Shown here one piece after another: positions 1 through 6,156 of a DNA stretch of 9,668 nt. The translations under genes were made by a program, and so were the position numbers. How positions within the stretch are numbered: position 1 is the stretch's first letter; each line of letters opens with the position of its first letter. The notes under the pieces are model-generated. The model saw only the letters and a program-made list of their open reading frames with translations. It was not told the DNA's origin and did no database searches. The DNA comes from RGIG1752 sp045650425 (GTDB lineage: Bacteria; Bacillota_I; Bacilli_A; RF39; UBA660), in assembly GCA_045650425.1 (NCBI GenBank), contig JAZRRD010000038.1, positions 1-9,668 on the forward strand, given 5' to 3'.

Positions 1-31
1 AAAAAAATATAAGTCATCTTTTGATGGCATA
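1..31 (-). terminator. Probable intrinsic terminator after the ABC transporter operon
   Basis: Read on the minus strand, the bases just after the stop codon at 32-34 form a short hairpin. CATC (26-23) pairs with GATG (18-15) around an AAAA loop, and an outer G28-C13 pair closes across one mismatch. ATAT and then seven T residues (7-1) follow, reaching the window edge. The stem is weak for an intrinsic terminator, but its place directly after the last gene and the T-run fit. More T residues may lie outside the window. Confidence 0.5.
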
Positions 32-1738
32 TTATTTTTGTAAAGTTTGATAATATTTATTAGTTTCCAGCAAATCTTTATGATTACCTCTTCCCACAAG
101 TTTCCCATTATCAATAACTATTATTTCATCTGCTAGTTTCATTAAGGTAGGTTTATGAGTAATCATTAAGATAGTATGCTCTTTTCTTAAATGTTTTAAA
201 ATCTTCATTATTTCTTTTGAGGTATTCATATCTAGCGTTGAAGTAACTTCGTCAAATAATAAAACTTCTGATTTTGATAAAAGCGTTCTAGCTAAAGCTA
301 ATAATTGTTTTTGTCCAGTTGAAATATTCTCCGCATTATCAATTAATTTAGTGTTATACCCATCTTTTAATGTCAAAATAAAATCATGAATTCCGACCTT
401 TTTACAAGCTTCAATTTGATGTTCAATATTAGAATCAATTAAGTTCAGATTTTCTCTAATAGACATATCAAAAATAAATGGCTTTTGCGTTACAATCGAA
501 ACATTATTTGCATATACATCCTTAGAATAATTATAAATATTAATATCATCTAAATAAATATTTCCCTTATTCGCCTTATAAAGCCTAAGTAATAATCTAA
601 ATATTGTAGACTTACCAGAACCACTCTTTCCAACGATTGCTATAAAGCTTTTGGGTTGTATGGTAAAACTAACATCATCCATTACTTTATTTTTTTCATA
701 AATGAATGAAACATTTTTAAATTCGATTTTTCCGTGTATATCATCTTTAATATTATTACCAAATTCTAACATGTTTTTTGTCTTATAATTTAACACTTTA
801 TAAATACGATCAACTCTTGTTGAATTTCCTGAAATAGCATCTAATTTTTTATACAATTTTTCTACTTTAGATTTAATGTTATCATAATATCCAACAACTA
901 ATACTAAAGTTGCAACTTCAAATTTACCTTGCAAAATTAAAGAAATTAAAATTAAATATACAAAAATTTTACCATAACCAAGTATTGAGATAAACCAAAC
1001 AAAAGTAACATCGTTATATTTTCTTTTCTTAAGATAATCACTTTTCCACTTTCTTTTATGTTCATTTAAGTATTCCTTAATATTATCTTTCATATTAAAA
1101 GCTTTTATTTCCTTATTTCCTTCCAACACTTGACCTAGTAAATTGGCTATATCATCTTGATCATGTCTCTGGCAAGTTAAATAGTAATCTCTTTTTTTCA
1201 TAGCATAAGTAAAACAAATTATTGAAATAAATGAAAGAATAAGAGCTACTAATCCAATAATGAAATTTACTTTAAATAGTATTACACTAGCAACGAAAAT
1301 TCCAATTACTTCCGCAATTACTGTAAATATTTGATCTGGTATTTTATTAACATTTCCTACATCACTAAATGCTGTATTAACCAAATAAGAGGTAGACATA
1401 TCTTTAGTAAAATCTTCATCATAAGTAGTAACTTTATTCATTATCATATGTTGAAGTCTATTATGAATGTCAATATTAACTTTAGAATATAAAACGTAAT
1501 TATAATGATGTACTATAACATAAAATAAACCACTTAATAAAAATAATATTATGTAAATTGTTGCAATTTTATAATCATTTACTGTAACATATGAAACTAC
1601 TTTTGAGGCCATTAAAGGAATTAATAAATAAGATAATGTTCTTGCTATTTCAACCAAAAATAAAGCAACTAATTGAACTTTATTATAAGCTTTTAAACTA
1701 AAAAATTTTTTAATTATCAAATAATATCTTTTAAACAT
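32..1738 (-). CDS. ABC exporter half-transporter, catalytically competent NBD with degenerate signature (heterodimer subunit B)
   Basis: This is a 568-residue half-transporter: an N-terminal six-helix membrane domain (hydrophobic stretches near residues 23-47, 57-83, 135-156, 158-180 and 246-286) followed by an ATP-binding domain. Visible motifs are Walker A GKSGSGKST (370-378), Q-loop Gln418, signature ISTGQ (472-476) in place of LSGGQ, Walker B LLFDE with catalytic Glu497, and H-loop His528. The protein should pump a substrate outward across the cytoplasmic membrane as a dimer with the product of the gene just upstream. The ATG at 1738 is chosen over the in-frame TTG at 1744 because AGGGGTG (1752-1746) lies 7 nt before the ATG but only 1 nt before the TTG. 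The ATG overlaps the upstream gene by 8 nt (ATGTTTAA), so translation is probably coupled. The substrate cannot be told. No C39 peptidase domain is present, so there is no sign of a bacteriocin-processing exporter. Confidence 0.9.
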   Translation of the reverse strand: MFKRYYLIIKKFFSLKAYNKVQLVALFLVEIARTLSYLLIPLMASKVVSYVTVNDYKIATIYIILFLLSGLFYVIVHHYNYVLYSKVNIDIHNRLQHMIMNKVTTYDEDFTKDMSTSYLVNTAFSDVGNVNKIPDQIFTVIAEVIGIFVASVILFKVNFIIGLVALILSFISIICFTYAMKKRDYYLTCQRHDQDDIANLLGQVLEGNKEIKAFNMKDNIKEYLNEHKRKWKSDYLKKRKYNDVTFVWFISILGYGKIFVYLILISLILQGKFEVATLVLVVGYYDNIKSKVEKLYKKLDAISGNSTRVDRIYKVLNYKTKNMLEFGNNIKDDIHGKIEFKNVSFIYEKNKVMDDVSFTIQPKSFIAIVGKSGSGKSTIFRLLLRLYKANKGNIYLDDINIYNYSKDVYANNVSIVTQKPFIFDMSIRENLNLIDSNIEHQIEACKKVGIHDFILTLKDGYNTKLIDNAENISTGQKQLLALARTLLSKSEVLLFDEVTSTLDMNTSKEIMKILKHLRKEHTILMITHKPTLMKLADEIIVIDNGKLVGRGNHKDLLETNKYYQTLQK

Positions 1739-3473
1739 TATCAAACACCCCTATCTTACTTGGCGATTTTCTCGCTTGCAACATTTGATATATTTCACTA
1801 CGTTTTAATAATTCTTGATGAGTTCCTGTATCGCTAATTTTCCCATGCTCTAAAACTACAATGCGATCAGCTTCTTTCATTAATTCTGGTTTTTTAGTAA
1901 TCATTACAATGGTTCGATCTTTCTTTAACTTTTTGATTAACCTTGGAACTAATTTTGCTGTATCAGGATCTAGTGATGTTGTTATATCATCTAAAAGTAA
2001 TATTTCAGCATCTGAAAGAATTGTTCTAGCAATTGAAATCATTTGCTTTTGACCACCAGAAATATTACTTCCATTTTCTCTTAAAACTGTATTGTACCCT
2101 CTTGGTAATGTGGCAATAAAATCATGAATACCAGCAAGTTTACAAGCTTCAATCTGACGCTTTACATTTGTATCCACAAAATTCAAATTTTCCTTAATAC
2201 TTAAATTAAAGATAAAAGGTTTTTGATTAGCAACCGAAACATTTTTAGTATAAACTTCTTTTGTGTAATCAAATATATTTACATTATCCAATAAAATTTT
2301 ACCGTTCGTAGGTTTAAATAGTCTTAACAATAAATTAAAAATCATTGTTTTTCCACTACCAGCCTCTCCAACAATAGCTAAAACTTCATTGTGTTTTATT
2401 TTTAAATTAATATTACTTAAAATTTTATTGTTTTTAATAGTTAAAGAAACGTTCTTAAATTCTATTGCCCCATAAATTTCATCAATATCAACATTTCCGA
2501 AACTTATTTCTTCCGAACTATAATTTAAAATATCGTTAATCCGACAAACTGATGTATTTGTCTCTCTTATTGCACAAGTAGAACTAATTAAATCACTAAT
2601 ATAAGAAACTAAATTTTCATGATAAGAAACAATAAGAACTAATCCACTAACATCTATTTTCTCTCTAAAAATTAAAATTAGGGCTAAAAGATATAAAATA
2701 AATCTAAATAAATAAACTACAAATTCTACATCATTATCTCTACGTGTAAAATATTTTCTTTTCGTTCCATAATTCTTAATAAATTTTTTCTGAATTAAAT
2801 TTAATTTATCTCTTAGTTTTTCTAATATATTAAAAGTCTTTATTTCTTGCAATCCAGAAACTACTTGCGCTAATAAATTACTATATTTATCATCATCCAC
2901 CACTACTTTATTATGATAAATATTTATTTTTCGATCGTAATAGTTTCTAAAAAAGATATAAACAAAAGTAAATACAATAAATACTAAAGCTAACCAAACA
3001 TTAAAAATTGAAACAATTATTAAAACTGCAATAATTTGTACTAATCCTGCTAATACTTCAGATATTCTATCATTCATATCTCCGATAGAAATTACATCTG
3101 AATTAATAGAATTCATAAGTCTTCCTTTTCCAATATATCTTGTAAAATTACTATCAACATTCAATAATTTATTCATTACTTTTTCAGTTAATTTATCATA
3201 ACAATAAGATACATTAAAACCATATACCCTGTAATTTATGTAATAAGCCACATCACTTAACACATAAACAATAAAAAATATTATTAAACTTAAGTAACTC
3301 ATCATAGCATTATTCAAAGTTAAATATTTAATAATTAATGACCCTACCAAAGGAATCAACAAATCAAATCCTTTATAAAAAAAAGCAGATAAAATATTAA
3401 TTATTAAATACTTTGTCTTTATTTCAGCTAATTTAAGGTAATCTTTAAGAAAATTATAATACTCTTTTACCAC
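1731..3473 (-). CDS. ABC exporter half-transporter with degenerate Walker B and H-loop (heterodimer subunit A)
   Basis: This 580-residue protein has the same layout and clear similarity to the next gene, including a shared QKPFIF-x-x-SI-x-ENLN stretch and QIEAC. A six-helix membrane domain fills about residues 20-290 and the ATP-binding domain follows. Walker A is GEAGSGKT (369-376), the Q-loop Gln is 417, and the signature ISGGQ (471-475) is canonical. Walker B reads LLLDD, so Asp496 replaces the catalytic Glu, and the H-loop His is replaced by Lys527 (MITKKP). These are the hallmarks of the non-hydrolysing half of heterodimeric exporters such as TM287/288 and BmrCD. The GTG start at 3473 is inferred: GTGGGTG (3487-3481) sits 7 nt upstream and the resulting N-terminus aligns with that of the partner. 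A longer frame to 3581 would run back through the promoter and the RNase J terminator. The substrate is unknown. Confidence 0.88.
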   Translation of the reverse strand: MVKEYYNFLKDYLKLAEIKTKYLIINILSAFFYKGFDLLIPLVGSLIIKYLTLNNAMMSYLSLIIFFIVYVLSDVAYYINYRVYGFNVSYCYDKLTEKVMNKLLNVDSNFTRYIGKGRLMNSINSDVISIGDMNDRISEVLAGLVQIIAVLIIVSIFNVWLALVFIVFTFVYIFFRNYYDRKINIYHNKVVVDDDKYSNLLAQVVSGLQEIKTFNILEKLRDKLNLIQKKFIKNYGTKRKYFTRRDNDVEFVVYLFRFILYLLALILIFREKIDVSGLVLIVSYHENLVSYISDLISSTCAIRETNTSVCRINDILNYSSEEISFGNVDIDEIYGAIEFKNVSLTIKNNKILSNINLKIKHNEVLAIVGEAGSGKTMIFNLLLRLFKPTNGKILLDNVNIFDYTKEVYTKNVSVANQKPFIFNLSIKENLNFVDTNVKRQIEACKLAGIHDFIATLPRGYNTVLRENGSNISGGQKQMISIARTILSDAEILLLDDITTSLDPDTAKLVPRLIKKLKKDRTIVMITKKPELMKEADRIVVLEHGKISDTGTHQELLKRSEIYQMLQARKSPSKIGVFDNV

Positions 3474-3506
3474 AAATAAACACCCACTTAAAAAGCACTC
3501 ACGTAC

Positions 3507-3526
3507 TATATGCATTATAGCATATA
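3507..3526 (-). promoter_or_regulatory. Extended -10 promoter enclosed by a 7-bp inverted repeat (candidate operator) for the ABC operon
   Basis: On the minus strand, TATAAT (3519-3514) is preceded by TG one base away (3522-3521), giving a perfect extended -10 (TGnTATAAT). No good -35 is seen, which such promoters tolerate. The hexamer is flanked exactly by the arms TATATGC (3526-3520) and GCATATA (3513-3507), a perfect 7-bp inverted repeat with the -10 as its spacer. A dimeric repressor bound here would block RNA polymerase. The leader to the GTG start at 3473 would be about 35 nt. The promoter is well supported by sequence; the operator role is inference. Confidence 0.65.
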
Positions 3527-3530
3527 AATT

Positions 3531-3558
3531 AAAAAAACACGAGAATTCACTCGCATTT
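3531..3558 (-). terminator. Intrinsic terminator after the RNase J-like gene
   Basis: Directly after the TAA at 3561-3559, GCGAG (3554-3550) pairs with CTCGT (3543-3539) around the loop TGAATT. The stem can be extended by a T-G wobble and three A-T pairs, and seven T residues (3537-3531) follow. The stem is short and contains wobbles, so termination may be partial. The extended -10 of the ABC operon begins a few bases downstream, so the two units appear to be separated and restarted here. Confidence 0.6.
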
Positions 3559-5193
3559 TTACACTTCTTGAACAACTGCAATTATCATCGGTTTACATTC
3601 TGTCTCATTATATAAATAACGACTTAATTCTTCTCTAATTTCAGTTTTAATTTTATTATAATCCACATAATTAGGTGCAATGTTTCTTTCAATTATTGTT
3701 TCACAAATTCTTTTTATCTCAGCAATCATCTCACCAGAATCTTTAATATAAATAAATCCTCTAGTCGTTACTTCTGGTCCTACTAATAAAATACGATTTT
3801 GCTTAGAAATAGTTGCACTAATTAAAACAATACCATTTTCACTTAACATTTCACGATCTTTAAGTACTAGCTCACCAATATCGTCATTTGTTTTTCCATC
3901 AATTAAAACATCATTTACTTTTATATGTTCAAATTTATCAATTAATTCCCCGTTTTCAATACTAATAATATCTCCATTTTGTTTTAATAAAATATTATCT
4001 TTGTTAATATCAAGTGAACTAGCTAAATTAGCACTTGCCACCATGTATCGATATTCACCTTTTACAGGAATAAAATATTTTGGATTCATTAATTTAATCA
4101 TTAACATTAAATCTTCGCTTGAAGCGTGATGTAAAATTGTTTTATCTTTTGGAATAGTAACAATTCTACACCCATGCATAGCTAAATCATTACAAATTTT
4201 AACTAAAGTCTTTTCTGTACTATCATATCTTGGTTCAGAAAAAACTACAGTATCAGATTTTCTAATTTTAATAAACTTATCATAACCACCAATTATTTTA
4301 TTCATTGAAGCATATGGATTAGACTTATCATCACAAATCAATAAAATACTATTTTCATCCTCTATATTAGATAAATCTCCAAGCATGCCTTCTTGAATAC
4401 TTAAATAACCTTCTTTAAGTCCAAAATTAACCATATTTTGTAACTTTTTGCCCATAATAACTATTTTACGATGTGTATTTTCAGCAGCATTAAATATTTC
4501 TTGAATTGTATATAAATGAGTTGGTAATACTAAGAAAATAAATCTTTTATCATCATAATTAATAGTATCTTTAAAGAACTTTGTTAAACGATGATTTGGA
4601 GAAGTATGTCCTATTCTTTCAGAATACACTGACTCACTAAGTAAAGCTAATACCCCTTGCTTTCCAACATATGCAATCTTTCCTAAATCCATATCATAAG
4701 GTCCATTCATACTAGGATCTATTATAAAATCTCCCGTATAACATACTGCACCATCTTGAGTATTTAAAACATACATTACGGAATCAGGTGATGAATGAGA
4801 CACACTAATTGGGAATATAGAATTTTTTCCAAAATTTATTTTTTTATGAGGAGTTATTTCAACAATATTTTTTGAATTTACCCCTTCCTCCAAAAGAATA
4901 TACTTAGTAAATTTTGTTGCATATACCTTTACATCTGGTAAATCTGTTAATAAATCTGCTACACCACCCATATTTTCATAATGACCATGAGTTAAAAATA
5001 CACCTTTAATTCGTTTTTTATTTTTTACTAAATATTCAAAATCAGGAATTACATAATCAATTCCATAAAGATTGCCAGTAGCATATTTAAGACCACAATC
5101 AAAAACAAATAAATCTTCATCTACTTCAACGATATAGGTGTTTTTTCCATTTTCATCTAATCCACCCAAACTAAAAATTTTAATTTTACTCAT
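3559..5193 (-). CDS. RNase J family protein, J2-like, with eroded active site
   Basis: This 544-residue protein is full length for the RNase J family: metallo-beta-lactamase core, inserted beta-CASP region (about 200-340) and C-terminal domain ending in the family-typical PMI...EV. RNase J enzymes degrade and process mRNA in the cytoplasm. The active site is degraded. The metal-binding H-x-H-x-D-H reads HGHYEN (69-74), keeping only the first two His. His133 (SHSSPDS) and Asp155 (TGDF) remain. The SGHG segment is missing, with HHASSEDL at 355-362 instead, and PVHGEYR is PVKGEYR (Lys378). The GSQGEP motif is also lost (DDKSNP). From memory, B. subtilis RNase J2 also has EN in the first motif and a non-His residue in PVxGEYR, so a J2-like partner of an active RNase J1 encoded elsewhere is the best reading. 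The ATG at 5193 follows GAAAAGAGAG; an upstream in-frame TTG at 5217 lacks this spacing. Confidence 0.88.
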   Translation of the reverse strand: MSKIKIFSLGGLDENGKNTYIVEVDEDLFVFDCGLKYATGNLYGIDYVIPDFEYLVKNKKRIKGVFLTHGHYENMGGVADLLTDLPDVKVYATKFTKYILLEEGVNSKNIVEITPHKKINFGKNSIFPISVSHSSPDSVMYVLNTQDGAVCYTGDFIIDPSMNGPYDMDLGKIAYVGKQGVLALLSESVYSERIGHTSPNHRLTKFFKDTINYDDKRFIFLVLPTHLYTIQEIFNAAENTHRKIVIMGKKLQNMVNFGLKEGYLSIQEGMLGDLSNIEDENSILLICDDKSNPYASMNKIIGGYDKFIKIRKSDTVVFSEPRYDSTEKTLVKICNDLAMHGCRIVTIPKDKTILHHASSEDLMLMIKLMNPKYFIPVKGEYRYMVASANLASSLDINKDNILLKQNGDIISIENGELIDKFEHIKVNDVLIDGKTNDDIGELVLKDREMLSENGIVLISATISKQNRILLVGPEVTTRGFIYIKDSGEMIAEIKRICETIIERNIAPNYVDYNKIKTEIREELSRYLYNETECKPMIIAVVQEV

Positions 5194-5220
5194 TTTATCT
5201 CTCTTTTCTATAAACAAAAT

Positions 5221-5259
5221 AAAAGTTCTTTGCTTTCTAAATTATAACAAAGAACTCTT
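5221..5259 (-). terminator. Hairpin terminator of the ASCH operon, with a -10 box in its loop
   Basis: Downstream of the ASCH gene stop (5274-5272), a 12-bp stem forms between 5259-5248 and 5232-5221. It has a perfect core, AGTTCTTTG against CAAAGAACT, plus one G-T wobble and two A-T pairs. The 15-nt loop is 5247-5233. The run TTTTATTTTG follows the stem base on the minus strand, as expected of a terminator, although an A interrupts the T tract. The loop contains TATAAT, so this terminator overlaps the promoter of the RNase J-like gene. Confidence 0.6.
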
Positions 5260-5269
5260 AATAAATCAA
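5241..5269 (-). promoter_or_regulatory. SigA-type promoter of the RNase J-like gene
   Basis: TTGATT (5269-5264) and a perfect TATAAT (5246-5241) are separated by exactly 17 nt on the minus strand. The predicted start near 5234 gives a leader of about 40 nt to the ATG at 5193. The -10 lies inside the loop of the terminator hairpin, so most of the left stem arm is the promoter spacer and the right arm is the first part of the leader. Symmetric arms around the -10 could also bind a regulator, but that is inference. Confidence 0.65.
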
Positions 5270-5271
5270 TT

Positions 5272-5604
5272 CTATATTTTTTTAATTTCTATTCCTACAA
5301 CCCCATATTTGTTTTGCTCTTCTTTAGTGTAATACATTTCCATGTCTTTAAAATTAGCAATCTCATCCTCTTTATATCCAAGTGAGATTTTATCAAAATC
5401 TTTATAAAGTTCAGCAAAATTAGCATATTTATATAATGCTACAACTTTAGTTTTTAATTTTTCCTCAGTTACTATATTCGTAAATTCTATAGTATCCTCA
5501 ACTTTAATAAGTTGTCTTTTTTCATCATTAAGTCTCAATTCAATTGTTTTACTACCACATTTTATTAATTCAAATGGTTCATTATGTAATCTCATTTCGT
5601 GCAT
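5272..5604 (-). CDS. ASCH domain protein (110 aa)
   Basis: This small single-domain protein has the features of the ASCH family: a start of the form HEMRL, then EPFELIKCGSKTIELRL (residues 10-26), DEKRQ, a hydrophobic beta-strand IEFTN, and a C-terminal KYGVVGIEI. ASCH domains have a PUA-like fold and are thought to bind RNA or modified nucleosides. Compared from memory with E. coli YqfB, an ASCH N4-acetylcytidine amidohydrolase, Lys19 is kept but the catalytic Thr is Glu22, so that activity should not be assumed. The ATG at 5604 is preferred because AAGGAG (5617-5612) lies 7 nt upstream and the longer N-terminus matches the family. An internal ATG at 5595 is less well placed. It overlaps the preceding ASCH gene by 13 nt, so the two are almost certainly co-translated. 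The exact role is unknown. Confidence 0.82.
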   Translation of the reverse strand: MHEMRLHNEPFELIKCGSKTIELRLNDEKRQLIKVEDTIEFTNIVTEEKLKTKVVALYKYANFAELYKDFDKISLGYKEDEIANFKDMEMYYTKEEQNKYGVVGIEIKKI

Positions 5605-6005
5605 AATCCTTCTCCTTCATAACTCCATATTCCTAAGTGTCCTTTGACAGAGATAGCATCTTCTAAAGGTATTATGTCTTCTAATACCCAAGCATATCTA
5701 CCTACCTCATACTTTCCACAAATATATTCTTGATGATTATTTCTCATTTTTTCTACATATTCCTCTGTCATATAGATACAATCTACTAATTTACATTTAC
5801 AAATAATTTTACCATAATTTAATGGTGTATCTTTTACAAGATCCATAAACTCTTTATCTTCACGCCAATCTTTTGGAATTTTTGTAGCACTAGCATGAAT
5901 ATATAATTCTCCTCGGTAATTTGTTTTCCAACTTCTTGTTTCAACAAGTTTCTTTTTTTCTTTTATTAAAGTAGCACAAGGTTCTGTTAAACTTAAAACT
6001 TTCAT
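5592..6005 (-). CDS. ASCH domain protein (137 aa), first gene of an ASCH pair
   Basis: This cytoplasmic protein has no signal peptide or membrane segment. The N-terminus MKVLSLTEPCATLIKEKKK, followed by ETRSW-x-T-x-YRGELYIHAS (residues 22-40), is the classical ASCH pattern: a Q/E-P-x-A turn, a helix with Lys, E-x-R-x-W, then YRG and an I-HAS strand. The C-terminus (RYAWVLEDI near 103-111, then KGHLGIWSYE) completes the PUA-like barrel. The family is linked to RNA or nucleotide binding; the substrate here is not known. The ATG at 6005 has AAAGGA about 7 nt upstream. The gene ends in TGA inside the start of the next ASCH gene. It may be transcribed from a weak promoter within the upstream gap or by read-through from the flavoprotein genes, since no terminator separates them. 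Confidence 0.82.
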   Translation of the reverse strand: MKVLSLTEPCATLIKEKKKLVETRSWKTNYRGELYIHASATKIPKDWREDKEFMDLVKDTPLNYGKIICKCKLVDCIYMTEEYVEKMRNNHQEYICGKYEVGRYAWVLEDIIPLEDAISVKGHLGIWSYEGEGLCTK

Positions 6006-6031
6006 AATTTTTCCTTTCTGCGATTTTCTTT

Positions 6032-6153
6032 TTAAATCCTAAAAACTAATTTTTCATATGATGAACGTGTTTCTATATTATTAACCATATTATCTATAGA
6101 AACAAATTCAAATCTTTGTCTTCATAAACTGCATTTCTAATTTCAATATTTAT
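6032..6153 (-). pseudogene. Possible decayed gene remnant, perhaps of a GNAT-type acetyltransferase
   Basis: The 151-nt gap between the FAD gene and the ASCH pair contains broken coding text. After AGGAG (6164-6160) and a 6-nt spacer, ATA stands where an ATG would be expected (6153-6151). It is followed by NIEIRNAVYEDKDLNLFL and then a stop. A one-base shift leads into another open stretch ending in SSYEKLVFRI and TAA (6034-6032). The first part resembles the start of GNAT acetyltransferases (IR-x-A-x-x-x-D), and the last resembles the FYEKLGFR motif near their end. If so, the middle has been lost along with the start codon. The pieces are short, so chance resemblance is a real alternative. 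Confidence 0.3.
6068..6104 (-). repeat. Perfect 10-bp inverted repeat with 17-nt spacer, overlapping a possible promoter
   Basis: TGTTTCTATA (6104-6095) and TATAGAAACA (6077-6068) are perfect inverted repeats 17 nt apart. No T-run follows on the minus strand, so this is not an ordinary terminator. TTGTTT (6105-6100) and AATAAT (6082-6077), exactly 17 nt apart, could be a weak SigA promoter for the ASCH genes. In that case one arm covers the -35 and the other abuts the -10, as an operator would. Alternatively it is debris within the decayed gene. The symmetry is certain; the function is inference. Confidence 0.5.
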
Positions 6154-6156
6154 AGT

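Noticed and set aside
32..3473. Reading the ABC pair as a bacteriocin or lantibiotic exporter.
   Set aside because: There is no C39 peptidase domain, no small precursor peptide gene, and no modification or immunity gene nearby.
3474..3581. A 36-residue N-terminal extension of the upstream ABC gene, reaching back to 3581.
   Set aside because: It would overlap the RNase J-like gene end, its terminator and the extended -10 promoter, and it does not align with the partner ABC protein. The GTG at 3473 has a well-spaced ribosome-binding site.
5138..5332. Short plus-strand open frames at 5138-5332, 1861-2052 and 6230-6463.
   Set aside because: All lie opposite well-supported minus-strand genes or across the RNase J promoter, and show no domain, motif or start signal.
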